Assembly (NCBI GenBank): GCA_029945375.1 | Contig: CM057066.1 | Location: 2,294,001-2,358,000 of the forward strand | Direction of reading: 5' to 3' | Origin: Agaricus subrufescens | Lineage: Eukaryota; Basidiomycota; Agaricomycetes; Agaricales; Agaricaceae | Length of the DNA: 64,000 nucleotides | In this document: positions 10,713 to 23,800 of the stretch, piece after piece | Layout: every line of letters begins with the position of its first letter | How positions within the stretch are numbered: the first letter of the stretch is position 1 | Program-made: the position numbers and the translations under genes | Notes under the pieces: model-generated | The model's database searches: none | The model's input: the letters and a program-made list of their open reading frames with translations, nothing else | What the model was told of the DNA's origin: nothing

Positions 10713-13700
10713 ATGTCGCACGAGCGATCCCACAACCGATCTCGTCGTTTTCTGAGTCCACTGGCTAGCGGCATCCGCAGCCTGCTTGGAAGCCGTTCCC
10801 CTTCTCCTGTTGCTCAACATCCTCCGTCTCCTCATTCTTCGCATCACCTGGATATACCACCTAATACACATCCTTCAAACTCTACCCCACAGACAAAGTA
10901 CCTCCATGTTAACAGTGTCCAGCCAACTCCTAGAATTTCTCCTTCTGTGTCGTTTCGAGAATCGACATGTCAGTCACCTGGGCCTTCGGTTGACCACCAG
11001 GCGAATCATCCCGCATATTTGCATCTGCCGCATCCTCAAAACCAGTCCGCGCCTCTCAATCAGCCTAACAATCCGCTGGAGTGTGAGCCTTCTCACAGGG
11101 GTCCAACACCAGTGAGTCAAAATCTTCTATCTACGAGGCTATTTTTTCTGGATATTTAGATTACTTGTCTTTACTAAACCTACCATCCAGATCAGAGGCA
11201 TGTTCAGTCAGCCCAGCCATTTTACAATAACAGGCGGTGAATTCAACGACTACAGTAACACAGATAACTGTAAGTCCGGATTAATTCTCGTCGTATTCCT
11301 ATCTGAGCATCGCCTCTGCTAGTCATGGAGAAACTTCTCAAGGAGACAATACCAGGCGCAGAGTTTGATTCATCCGATCGCGATCCACCTCCCCGCTGTC
11401 ATCCGGGAACCCGAATTACTGTTATAAAACGTTGCAAATACTTCGTCATCAATTGTCAGGGAAAGCAAAAAATGCGTTGGGTGGTGGGCGCAGCTGGGGT
11501 TGGAAAGACGGCCATTATGCAATCTATTGCTGAGGATCCTCCTCCTGAAGTCCCCGTAGGCGCATCGGTATTCTTTGCCGTTAATGGTCGTGATGATGGA
11601 AGAAAAACAATCACGACTATTGCTTATCAGCTCGCTGCCAAGTGCGAACCTTATCGTCGTTTTATCCAGGCTGAGGTCACTCGTGACCCCACTCTTCTTA
11701 CCAAATCGATACCGGCACAGTTCGAGAGACTTATTGTTAAACCCTTCATTCATCAGCAATTACTAGACCCATCGGGTCGTTTCTTGATCCTCATCGATGG
11801 CCTTGATGAATGCAACAAACGTGAGGTCCAACAGCAGCTTCTCCGTCTCATCTTGGATTTTTGCACGAATCATCCAAGGTCGCCACTCATTTGGATCGTT
11901 GCCAGTCGCCCGGAGCGTCACATCACTTCTATCCTCGACGAAGACAATGTCAAAACCATATGTGAGAGGGAAGAGATTTCAGTGGATATGGACCAAGCTC
12001 GCGAAGATGCTGAACAATTTCTCCGCGATCGACTCAACGACATTAAAGGAGAGACCATATCGTTGAAACACCTTCAACGGTGGCCTTTGGAGCATGAGTT
12101 CTTGCAAATCGCTCAAGCAGCAGGTGGACTGATGGTGTATGCCTCTACGGTCGTCAGATACATCGGTGACTTGGAATCTGGGGACCCCAGTTCCCGATTG
12201 AGTAATGTCCTCAAAACTATCAATGCGACTCTGGACTCTCAGATGCACAATCCGATGGCTCAGCTTGATGCCTTGTATCTACGAATCATGACCTCGCGTC
12301 CGGAGGGCATCACAGGAAATACTCGAAAACTCTTGGTAATGTTGGCCGGGGGGTTCGACGAGTGTTTCGCTTTCGAATGTAACTTTTTGGCAATGACGAT
12401 GGAAGAGGCCTATAGCGCCACCAATCATTTTCCTTCTGTCGTGGATATCCCTGATCCAGACAAAGCTCACAGTGACAATCTGCGGTCTTTTCACAAGTCA
12501 TTCATTGACTATCTATCCGACTACACGCGATCCGAGTTTTCACGTGATATCAAACGCGAATATCAGGAACTTGTGGCTGAATATTCGTTCAGAATCCTTG
12601 ACGAGGCACTGCATGGTGTTGATACTGATGGAAACTATGATTTGGCGGAAGGGGGTACCCTGATTAGAAGTCCCGGTAGTGGTCATAATATCTCGCTAAA
12701 CTGGACTGCCGGGGATCCCGACGAGAACCACACTAGGCATCGCATGTATACCCTAGCAGTCACAAACGTTATTCACGGAGTCGGAAACGAAGAAACTCCC
12801 TTCCAGTGTATAAGCAGCATCAATGCTTTGACCTCCCGCTTCGACACATATTGCGCCTCTTTTCCGTATTTTGCCTTGGATGACTTGGTCTTCGTAAGGT
12901 TTCCTCAAGAATATTTCATATGCGATACTTAAATCATACAGGGAGCGCAATGCCATGAGTTCCTTGAACACGGGATACTTAAGCAGGTCCCTCTCAACAA
13001 GATTCACATTCCAGGCATGAAGTACTATCTTCTCCGGTCACGCTACCATTGTCTCGCTACCGAGGCGAAGAAGCCGAAGCTCATTCGGTATTCGTCCTGC
13101 AAGGTAAGTGAACCCTCATATCATTGACACAATTCACTGAACTATGATATGTCTGGGTAGCATCAATGGGTAGGTCGATGCGATGAGGACCCCGAACGCG
13201 ACTGGATAACACAGTTTAGTGAATGGCCAGAAAGGCCATGGTACACTTGCGCGTTCTGTTGCCAACATTTTGAATATCATTTAGAAAGATGGAAGACCCA
13301 TTCCCCAGATCACCTTATTACATTCTTGTCTTCTTCAACCGGAACAAACTGGGTAGAGATCCGCTTTATAGATCCTGAGGATGGCGTGTCGGAGTGGTTT
13401 TACTGGTTTCTACTATTTACTCCATTGGGCGAGTCTGGCAGTTCGCCCGACCAGCTGCCTATTGCTCCCTTGTCTTCAACATTGCCGAATTCGCAGGGCC
13501 AATCTCATGATACGCTCGCTCCATCAGTGAGTCATGTTCTTGTCACCTCGGGTCTGTTTCTGAACATCTTCAATGTTTTCGTTTGCCATTCCTGCAATTT
13601 CAGAGCCGAAATATATTCAGTATCACTGTTTCGGACGCCATACGCTACAACCTTCGTAACTCAGACCCCTGTAAGGTTTTCACTGGTGAACCCGATATCT

Positions 13701-15949
13701 AAACTGAGAGTTATATCCGGTAGTCATGGAGCAGCTGTTGAACGAAACAATACTGGGACCGGTAGCCTACCCTTTTGACCTTGTTTATACCAAGTCGGTC
13801 CACCGTAATTTGATCGGGCGATGTCGGTATTTCGTTATCAACTACAATAGCAAGAAAAGGCTACTTTGGTTGGTTGGTAGGAGCGTAGACAGCCACACTG
13901 GTCTCTTTCGGTCCGTTTTTATGGATACCCCCCTTTCTGGCGCCATGATCTCCTTTACCGCAGCTGGGAGTGGAGACGGAACGAAAGCCATCAAATCTAT
14001 TGCCTATCAGCTGGCCGTCAAACTTCTGTGCTATCGCTTCTTTATTGAGCAGGAGGTGACACACGATCCATCCCTCCTTCAGAAATCGCTTTCGATACAA
14101 TTTGAAAGGCTTATTATTGAACCATTCATCCGTCGGGGCCTGGTTGACTCTCAATCACGCTTTTTCATCACTATCGATAACCTCACAATGTGCGACGATC
14201 CCTGCACACAACAGGAACTCCTCAGCCTTGTTTCGGATTTTTGCATCACGTACCCCACCTCCCCCCTCGTATGGATTATTTCAAGCTATCCAGAGCCTCA
14301 TATCACATCTTTCTTTTCTCAACCCAAAATTGCACGCTCGTCTCAAAAGGAAGAAGTCTTGGACGAGAGGGACGAGGATGTCGAACAATTTTTACGGGAT
14401 CGCTTTGTAAAGATTCAAAGAGCATCATTTAAACTTCGACGTCATCGACGGTGGCCCTCAGACGGTGATTTAATTAAAATCATTCAAGCTTCAAATGGGG
14501 TGCTTGAATACGCCTCGGTGGTGATCAGGTACATCGACGATCCTTTCTATGAAGACCCTGTCGGCCAGCTCACCGACATATTGGGTATCATCGAGGCTGG
14601 TCTAAATGTCGATATATCCAGAGAACGTGGCCCATTTTCCTCGCTCGATGCATTGTACACACTTATCATGTCCAAAATTCCGCACCAACAGAAGGCCGAT
14701 GCGAGAAAACTATTACTCCTGTATACCAGTGATTTTGCTCGGAATGTTCCTTTCCGTAACGGTTGCGATATGTTGGGAATGAGCAAAAGCATTGCCTACG
14801 CAGCTACTCGTCATATCGGCGCGATTGCTGCAGTCGCTACGCCTGGGGAAGCTGCAGACACACCTCTTAGATTCTTTCACGAGTCATTCTGCGACTATCT
14901 ACGGGACTATAACCGGTCTGGATTCTCCCCTGATCTAACGTCTGAGGCCCGACAACTCCTGGGTCAGTGTGCGCTGCGCATTATTCAAGAAGCTCTTGAT
15001 GGTGCCCCAACTGGTGGCGTCAGTCAGAATCGGTTCCTGCAATCCTCATATGGCACTTTGAAAAATGGCTCCGGGACTGATGACATTTCTATCGCGTGGC
15101 CAGCTGTTGGAGGGGGTAATAATCGCAAAATACAGGCTAAAATATTCCGTCGCGCTCTCATGGTGGTAATGGAGGGGTTAGAAAGAGGGGAGGAAGTCTT
15201 TCAGAGCCTGCTCTGCTTGCGTGTGCTAGCCACATCTTTTGACAAACTTCCTACTTCTTTCCCACGTGACGCTTTTCAAGACCTTATATATGTAAGTTGT
15301 ATCAGTTTTGACTTGCCTATGTGACTGAGCATATGAAAAAGGATGACTCTCGTCGTCATGAGCTCTTCAGCCATGGGATCCTCAAAGAGTCCACATTGGA
15401 GGCAATCCAAAAAGACGACGAATGGGACTACGCATTCCAAAGGTTGTGTTTCAGAAGTCCTACACTTTGTGATCCCTGGAATGCGTCTTGCGAGGTGAGT
15501 TCAGTCGTCCATTGTCAAAAACCAGGCCCCATTTGTTTTGGTAGCACGAAAGGAAAGGAAATTGGGAAGGTCCTGGTCAGGACTGGTCAACAAATCTCGT
15601 ATCCTCATATACTTCTGAAGCCTGCTTCCACTGTGTCCAACGATTTGAACAGCATTCAAAAATGCTGTCTCCAAACCACCTGCTCACAGTTTGTGGCTTG
15701 ACTCCAACCGACGCCATAGCGCAACTCCACTTTGTTGACCCAGGCGATGGTGTGTCGGAGTGGACATATCACTTTTCAGTACGCAGAGACCCAGAGTCAG
15801 AGTCAGAGTCAGAGTCAGGGTCTATTATTTATTCGTATCTCCCTTTTGAACGGGCTACCAGAAATACGAGGGCCCGCCGTGGACTTTTTTCCCGCGTTGA
15901 GCCCGCGTCTACCTCTTTCTCTGCGTCTAGTCCGCGTCGAGTAGAATAA
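10713..15949 (+). CDS. NLR2-NLR3: fused double-NACHT receptor, second NACHT lacking its ATP site
   Basis: Exons: 10713-11111, 11191-11269, 11323-12893, 12942-13103, 13161-13526, 13604-13670, 13724-15291, 15342-15494, 15545-15949. Together 4770 nt, 1589 residues, no stop. Half 1: Ser/Pro leader; motif exon MFSQPSHFTITGGEF (about 163-180); Walker A GAAGVGKTAIM (about 217); Walker B LILIDGLDEC (about 316); FHKSFIDYL (about 548); C-module CAFCCQHFEYH and RFIDPEDGVSEW (about 767-816). The frame then runs on through a Ser/Pro linker and splices into a second motif exon (NIFSITVSDAI). Half 2: the Walker A position reads VGRSVDSHTGLF (about 931) and the Walker B position DNLTMC (about 1031), so both are lost; FHESFCDYL, VQRFEQH and DPGDGVSEWTYH remain. 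The tail has (ES) repeats. No stop and no obvious new start separate the halves. Two separate genes remain possible if an unseen promoter lies in 13400-13700. Confidence 0.75.
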
Positions 15950-16084
15950 CTCACATAATTATGATAACATAAATCTTATAATATTTAAAAAAACAACTTC
16001 CCCTCCATATAAAATTACTTTCCTTGTGCTCTATCTCGCTTTACCTTTTGAACACATGCTCTACTAGTAAAGTTTCTGTTTTGT

Positions 16085-17745
16085 TCAGCCACAGCTTAAG
16101 TTTGACTACAAAAAAAAGCCATTAGTTAAATCCCGAGATCAAGACGAACAAGAGGTACGTACAGGAATAAGGGGAGGAGCGTCCGATTTCAAATATGGCT
16201 CCTTACCCGTGCACTCAGCGACTGTAACGAGTCGATAACCCGAACCTTGAAGAGCTTGGATTGCAGCTGGCAGTACGTCCCTCCTGTAAAACGAAGTTGT
16301 CAGTGATCCTGTGAATAATTACAAGTACACGTACACGCTTGACTCTATGAGGTATTTAGTCATCGATGTGGCGTTTTAGAGATTATAAGAGCATACCATG
16401 AGTCTCATGATTCAACGCTAAAATAGGTGAACTTCCTTGAATAGCTTGATTATATCGCGCTTTGGATTCGTCCGGCGCAGCCCCCATAGAATCTCCTGAA
16501 CTGTACAAATGACGATGAGCCCACATAGCATGAATGATCGATGTAAGATCATAACATACTCAAGGTTCCAGAGAACAACCTCCTCACCGAGCTGGCTGGC
16601 AGCCTCGAGGACGACGTCGTTATAACTGCCAAATGCTATTGAAGGATAGAAAGAGACATTCTATCAGAATACGTGGCCTATTTATTGAATATATGCGTCG
16701 ACGTACGAGGTCGCATTTGTGAGGGTCTGACACCCGTTATCTTCTGTATGGCCTCTAGACAATTTAAAGCGATCTGTGCTCGTGTATAGGTTTATGTAGG
16801 TTCACAAGACGTACGAGAAACCGATGACATTTCGCTCAGGACTAGAGGTGCAAGAATCAAAGAATCAAAGGAAAGTTCTTGGAGTGAAGAAGGCTACGTA
16901 CTTTCATCTTTGGACAAGGTGGCTAAATCCTTATGACTCCAACTGTGTGAGGCAACTTGATGGCCAGCATCGTAGACGGCTTTGACACGCGCAGCGTCTT
17001 CGGGATTGTTGATACACCCGACTAGAAATATGGTGAACTAAATTTGAGAGTTCCAAGAGCGAGAAGATCGTGCATACGAACAGTTTTGTCCATCTGATAG
17101 AGGAAAGATATTAAGGAATAATAAGAAATCACAATCAATGACCAGGAATTGGGTATGACTCACTGAAGAAAAACGTCCCAGTCGCGTTGTTATCCTTGAG
17201 AATTTTGCCAATTTCCTCACTAGACGTGTTACATGAATAAAACTACGCGTCCAATGAATCGCGGCCGACGAACGTGTATTGATATGGCCCGTCATCCTAT
17301 TGCAACGCGTTAGGAAAGTGAATCGCAGAAAGCATCAATCGAGACTTACAAAAGTCAAAGCCGCGGTCCCAGGAACTGAGCAAGTCGTTATGACTTCGGC
17401 TCTTCCTCCACCTGCTAGAGCTGATTGGATAGACGCAGAACCATCTCCCTCAGCCTCCTGAGGCGCCCGGGGTCGAATGACTTTGATCGCACTTCCATAC
17501 CCAATGTGCTCCACACCCATAACCACTTCGGAGTCGACGCCGTTGCCAGCACCAGCCTCCATCCCAACATAAATATCATCTAATACGCGTCCATTTGAGT
17601 CGGCACTAGGTATCACAGAACCAGACACCGTTACTGCAGCACAAGCCAGACCCATACCGATGGAGCCGAGGGAGCTAAGGGACGCTATCGACCCAAGTGA
17701 ATTAGTTGAGGGAAGGGAAGGTAGAGAGATAGTATTAGGAATCAT
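16085..17745 (-). CDS. Polysaccharide (chitin) deacetylase, 12 exons, intact
   Basis: Carbohydrate esterase family 4 (NodB) enzyme that removes N-acetyl groups from chitin-like polymers, probably at the cell surface. Exons, from the 5' end: 17350-17745, 17274-17296, 17164-17219, 17082-17093, 16902-17021, 16815-16841, 16707-16754, 16560-16635, 16397-16500, 16335-16344, 16163-16283, 16085-16105. They sum to 1014 nt, 337 residues in frame. Motifs: TFDDGP (about 131-136), TGTFFF, ASHSWSH (about 189-195), RPPFGSY (about 226-232), NLDSGDS (about 252-258), LNHET (about 282). The N-terminus has a hydrophobic stretch (MGLACAAVTVSG). Two exons are only 12 and 10 nt. An alternative end, reading through the last donor, would stop at 16139. 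It is convergent with NLR3. Confidence 0.85.
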
Positions 17746-18659
17746 CTTTAGTGATGTACAGTGGTAGATGGCTGGGGTGGGCGGGAAGTGCGTTTGCCTC
17801 TGAGCGGGTACTGTTTTAAACAGACACGTCTCAGTTGTTGCGGTTCAGACGGGGCATCCGACGGGACGTCATCCGATCGGCGACTTGGCCTGGAATGAAA
17901 TCCGCCAGGGGCGAGCTTGTAGACGCATGAGGGAGGAAGAAACCAGACTTGAATGAGATCTTCAGCTATGTGATGGCGGCGAATGACTTTCACGGCCCTC
18001 GTGGAGGAAGGATCACGCGAGCCACGTGGCTATTTTGATATGGCGGGCCGGGGCTACACACGACCATCAATGCGCCTGACAATAAAAGTTCAAACGCGGC
18101 ATCGAATAGCTAATGTTTTACTACCCTCCCTATCGAAACTTTGTCCTACATCTTTCAGTAAGCTGGATATTTTTGACAATATGTCATATCTCAATCCATT
18201 ACTTCGTCTAACTTCTTCTGTTCGTTTCTATGCTGGGGTCCAATGTAGTTCAGTCAACACCACAATTGTGGGCATCCATTTTGTACTACGTTACTCCTGA
18301 CAGGCTGTCTCGACCAAGGTCAATTAGGCCTGATTATGCTGAACAGTGATGGCATATTAACATGCATCTTTTCATCTTTGGTCAGATAGCGGTAAGGGTC
18401 AAATAATGGTAACTGACTTTTCTGTGTATCAGGGCCCGAAGCTTGATGAGTTATGGGATCGATCATTCTCTCCAACATTTGCATGGACCGCCATCAAGAC
18501 GTACCACCCACACTTCACATCCGCCACTCGAGCATGGGCCGTCATACTCTCAAAGTCCGGCAACCAAAATGATGATATATCATCGACGCATATCACCCGC
18601 CTAATAATAAATCTCGCGGGCAATCGGCATGCATCCGCATAGACGCTTTTTTTCTTTTC
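17746..18659. other. Intergenic stretch, deacetylase promoter side
   Basis: No gene recognised. The plus frame 17983-18300 has no family features and no splice support. The promoter of the minus-strand deacetylase must lie at the left end; I see no convincing TATA box. Confidence 0.4.
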
Positions 18660-19701
18660 TCTTTGCTTATGGCGCTGTTCTCCCTCTCAGTCCTGTCCTA
18701 CAAATTCCTTTGCCAAGTGAAGCTCATAGAGAACGCCTGAAATTCTTCCATCAATCTTTCTTGGACTACCTGTTTGACTTTTCCCAGTCAAGGTTCTCCT
18801 TCAATATCAAACAAGAATTCCTGGCGCCCCAGGCTCAATTTGTGCTCAGAATCGTGGGAGAGGTACCTGATGGCGTTGAGTGCGAAGAAGAAGATTATTC
18901 TGATATATTTGACATTGCACCTGGTTGGGGAAGTTGTGATGATATTTCACTTGCTTGGCCAGCTCATGATGGTTTCGAGGACAGTAATGGTCACATACGT
19001 TTTATGATGTACATTGTGGCACTCAAAGTTATCTGCACAAGATTTCAGACAGAAGCCATCTTCCGGAACGTACTTTCCCTCCAAGTTTTGACCAGACGCC
19101 TCATAGATTTCGCACAACCTGCCCCTGCTGATGTACTTACTGTTTTGTTTATAAGTTATTCCGATTTTTCGCGACATCAAGCCATTAATTAACTCACTTC
19201 AGGATGAATCACGACGTCATGAATACATCGAGCATAGGATACTTCAGCAGGTCACCCTCAAAACGCTCATTCCATTTGATTCAGCCGATTGCATCAAAGT
19301 GCGATTGCGTCGTCCAGCTACGATGACAGAATTATTACCAGATCCATGGCACTTTTTCTGCGTGAGTCAATCTTTCATCATCATTGGCAGTTCTTTTCTC
19401 AATTGCCGTTGTATAGCGCAAACAAGTGGAAAAATGGGAAGTCGATGGAGACCAGTACTGGGAAGTTTCACTTTCCAGAATTTTTGGAGGCTGTTGCTTT
19501 TGTGACCGGCGATTTGCATGTCACTTGAAAAGTGGTCTTTTTAATTCTGGGGACCTTCTTGTCACACCTTCATTGCCCATACATGATCGACATCCTACGT
19601 CCTGGGTCGAATATCGATTTATCGATCCAGTTGATCGCATGTCAGAGTGGACCTATTACTGTGTGTTCTCTCGCATAAATTCTGGGGTGTCACAGAATTA
19701 G
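18660..19701 (+). pseudogene. NLR4: 5'-truncated NLR
   Basis: Homology to NLR5 begins near 18660 (gcttatggcgctgtt) and continues to the stop codon. Leader, motif exon and the whole NACHT core are missing. Present are PLPSEAHRERLKFFHQSFLDYL, the helical region, exon 19203-19361 (DESRRHEYIEH...), and exon 19417-19701 with CCFCDRRFACH and FIDPVDRMSEWTYY. The donor after DVLTVLF, gtgagt in NLR5, reads ataagt at 19151, so the intron would not be spliced normally. The frame is otherwise open. Upstream sequence (18300-18650) has no NLR similarity, so this is a truncation, not a gene with an unusual start. Confidence 0.8.
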
Positions 19702-20826
19702 ACATACTGTATTTTTATACTCCTTAGCTCGCATCATACATTTGATTGCATGGCTGCGGCCTCATGTTGTAGCTTATGTTTCAAAGAAGGCAATATCTGA
19801 CTACATAAGCATCTCCCTCTTTACGGAGGTGGGCCTTGGGATAGCAGTTATCTCAATGAACGCCGCGTGGGTACTAGGAAAATAATGTTGGTGTGAGAAG
19901 ATCATCCGTTTGGTCCCAAAATAACAGGCCATCAGTACCCCGGATCCATGATCCTGGGTATCACCACGGTGTCCGTCTGTATTTAGATTTGCGAAACCGC
20001 AGCATCAAGTCCCCCATACCAGTGACAATTGAACATCTACGCAGGTATTGTGAATGGTGATCATGTAAGCATCTCACCGTCAACCTAATGCTGTGTAACC
20101 TTCAATCGCAGAATGTTTATCTGTATCCGTAGTTCTCTTAAAACTCCTTTCTTTCTGATATCACGACCTCACGGAATATGGGATTATCGAATAGCTATTT
20201 TTCTAATTGATTTGTTGATACAATATATCACAGGGTTCTAATGATCGTGAAGTCGTAGCGGTGATCATCTGCTACAACAGCAACGTAGATTGTTAATCAA
20301 TGAGGGGTAAGTTAAACAACTTTCTGGCTAGTGAGAGAATTTATATCAAAAATAAGCCAGGAGAAGCAACGAAGCCCTTGGCGGGGTTCCGGTCCGAATA
20401 AAATTCTATCTTCAGCGTCGAGCTTTACTCACGAGCTCAGATCGCTCCCGGAAGGATAATCAGCGCACTGCCTTTCAATCGGTCCGACGCCCCGAACCCA
20501 GGAATGTAGGCCGTTTATGGGCATATGCTATGCGCTTGGAAGCTGCCACCGTCTCGGTCGTCAAGGCCTTTGGATTCGACGCTTTGGCACTATTTTCTGA
20601 CTGACTTTGAAGTTTTGGGGTACTGTCTTTCTTGTGAGTGACGATTGAGTCCATGAACGCTGTAGTAAAATAGTTGTGTGGATTACTACAGCTTGTGTGT
20701 AATTGTGGCGCTGACAATAACCCTGAGGTGCAGGGCCCGTGCTATTATTCGCCTCATCATCATGTCATCACGTCATCACTTTAATGGCAGTTCCTTGCTT
20801 GCTGAGATTCTTCACTCGGACTAGCC
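19702..20826. other. Intergenic stretch between NLR4 and NLR5
   Basis: No gene recognised. A minus frame at 20475-20717 is Ser/Thr/Lys-rich, without family motifs or splice support, and is not called. Confidence 0.4.
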
Positions 20827-20834
20827 TATATAAA
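20827..20834 (+). promoter_or_regulatory. TATA box of NLR5
   Basis: tatataaa, 38 bp upstream of the start codon at 20865. Confidence 0.55.
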
Positions 20835-20864
20835 TGCCATACCTGTACCTCTTTGTACGCAGTG

Positions 20865-23800
20865 ATGCCACGCGAACCTACTCCTCGACAGGCACGCCCC
20901 TCGGGTCGCACCCCATACCAACGCGACCCACAGTCCACCTCTGCCGCAAACCAGTCTTCTTTACATAAACAACCTACCTTACATCTTCCACCCATCGCAT
21001 CTCAACCATGTGGATATTCGATCTTTCCACATCCTCCGACGTATTCTTTCCCCCTGTTGATTCCGAACTACGCCCCACTTCCCCCTCAAACTGCACCACA
21101 ACAGTACTTCGATGGGGCGCCTAATTTTGATCCCGGTCAATTTTTTGGTAATTGTCCTTCTGACAATGTCCGAGCTGAGGTCGATACTCGAAGTGGTCTC
21201 TCACCTGTTCCGTCAATCCGAATGTCTCCCCAACTTATCCCTCCCGGCACTTCCCAGAACGTGGATGTCCCGCGACAGGCTACGTTCATCGACCCTTGTC
21301 AACTCTTGTTTCGTCATCCTGAAGTCCCCCAGCACATCCCGCCTCCGCCAACACCATTCAGCGATTACCACACTTTTTGCTCCTCACAACATGAACGACA
21401 ACCCTTATTGCCACATAATCTCGCTATACCTCATCATTATACTATGCATCCTACAGCTGGCCTGTCCAGCCGTCATCTTTCAGCTCTCACGTCTGCTGGG
21501 TCCTCCTATCATTCGCTTGATGGTCTGCCTCATCCCGCACATATTCTTGGCAGTGGTCATTCTCTACGTGAGCAACCTGGTACGTTCTCACAGGAGATCT
21601 CAACATCTCAATTTTCGCCTGTAAGTTTTCTTACCCCCCGTCGCTAATAACTCAAGAGTCGATATATCCTTAGGTTCGTTCGCAACGCCTGAATCCCAGC
21701 ATGTTCAACGGTGCCTACAATTTTGTGGTAAAGGACTGCGTGATGGCCAATACAGAAGTCGGCAACTTGGACAACTGTAAGGTATTCCTCGTCATAAGCT
21801 TCACAGCAATTGACTGTCAGCTCGGCAGTCATGGAAAAGCTTTTGAAGAAGACTATACCAGGCGCTGAGTTTGATTCTTCTGATCGCAATCCTCCTCCAC
21901 GATGTCACCCTGGTACTAGGCTCGCTGTCATAGGACGGTGCAAGGCCTTCATTCTTAATTGCGAGGGGAGGAGAAAACTGTTCTGGTTAGTGGGTTTTGC
22001 TGGGGTCGGGAAATCTGCTATCATGCAGTCGATCGCCGAGAGCAATCTCGATGGTGTTATCACAGGCGCATCTGTCTTTTTCTCTGTTAACGGACGTTAT
22101 GACGGAACGAAAACTATAACAACACTTGCCTATCAACTGGCTGTCAAATGCGGGCCTTACCGCCAATTCCTACAGGCTGAAGCTACGGCTGATCCTTCCC
22201 TCTTTCAAAAATCGCTGCCGGCTCAGTTCACCAAGCTCATCATCGAACCCTTTATTCATCGACACATTCTTGCACCCTTGTCCCGCCTGCTGATCATCAT
22301 TGATGGCCTTGATGAGTGCAGTGATCCACACACGCAATGGGAGCTGCTTGACCTAGTCTCGGAGTTTTGTATCACATATCCGGCCTCGCCACTAGTCTGG
22401 CTTGTCGCCAGTCGCCCTGAACCACACATCACTTCTTTTCTTTCTCTTACCAGAGTCATGCCAGCATATGTGAAAGAGGAAATTTCTGTAGATACCGATG
22501 AGGCACGGGAGGATGTCGAACGTTTTCTTCGCGAGGAGTTGAAAAGGATACAAGAGTCATCGGAATCGCTCAGTGACCTTTCACAGTGGCCCTCAGAGGA
22601 AGACTTCCTAAAGCTCGCTACTGCCGCAGGCGGGTTATTCGCGTATGCATCTACAGTGGTCAAATATATCGGTGACTCTGCCTATGGGAACCCTGGCTCT
22701 CAGCTGCACGATGTTTTGAAGAGTATTGATGCCACCCTTGACCATAGTCAGGCGCGGAATCCAATGGCCCAGCTCGACTCATTGTACGACCGGATCATGT
22801 CCAATGTCCCGGGTAACGTAATGCAACATGCACGAAAACTCTTGTTGTTGTTAGCTTCGGGCACCGTTCATGGGTCTTTCATCGTGCAATGTAATTTGCT
22901 AAGGATGACTCGCAATGATGCTTACGGCGCTCTCCACCTTCTCCGTTCCGTCCTACGTGTTCCCTTGCTACCTGCAGCTCATAGGGAACCCCTGGAATCC
23001 TTCCACAAATCCTTCTTGGACTACCTATCTGACTATTCCCGGTCAAAATTTTCTGCAAACATTGGGCAAGAATTTCTGGCACTTCAAATTCAATTCACGT
23101 TCAGGATTATGGAGGAGGTACCGGATGGTCTTGATCGCGACGAGGAAGATTATTCTGATGTGCTTGATATTGCGCGCGGCTCGGGAAAATGTGATGATAT
23201 TTCGCTTGCTTGGCCAGCTCACGAGGGCTGCACTGTCGATAATGATCACATCAGTTTTATGATGTACGTTGAAGCACTTCAGGCTATCTGTACAAGGTTT
23301 CAGACAGAAGCTGTTTTTCGGAATGTGTTTTCCCTTCGAGTCTTGACGAGACACCTTATAGATTTCGTAAATCCTCCTCATGGTGACGTCCTTGGTGCCT
23401 TGTTTGTGAGTTTCTCTGAAATTTCCGCACTGAGTCATTGATTAGAATACTTCAGGATGAATCACGACGCCAAGAATACATGGAAAATGGCCTACTTCAC
23501 CGGGTTCCCCTCAAAATGCTCATTCCATTTTGTTCGACCGATTGCATCAAAGTGCGGTTACGTCGCCCCGCTACGATGTCACCAAAATTGTCCGATCCAT
23601 GGCATTTATTCTGTGTGAGTTGGACTTTCATCTTTATAGTGGTTTTCTAAATCACGTGTTGTATAGCACGAAGATGCGGAGAAATGGGAAGCTGACGGAG
23701 ACCTGTACTGGGAAGTTTTACTTTCCAAGATATATGGAGGCTGTTGCTTCTGCGATCAACGATTTGATGGTCACATGAAAAGTTGTCTTTCCAGTTTCAA

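Noticed and set aside
13326..13778. Reading straight through 13527-13778 as the end of NLR2
   Set aside because: The stretch 13527-13603 has good splice signals and splicing restores the motif exon pattern seen in all siblings.
17983..18300. Plus-strand frame of 105 codons between the deacetylase and NLR4
   Set aside because: Composition looks random, with no conserved motif; nothing ties it to the NLR4 fragment.
20475..20717. Minus-strand Ser/Thr/Lys-rich frame upstream of NLR5
   Set aside because: No motif, no promoter, no intron signals.
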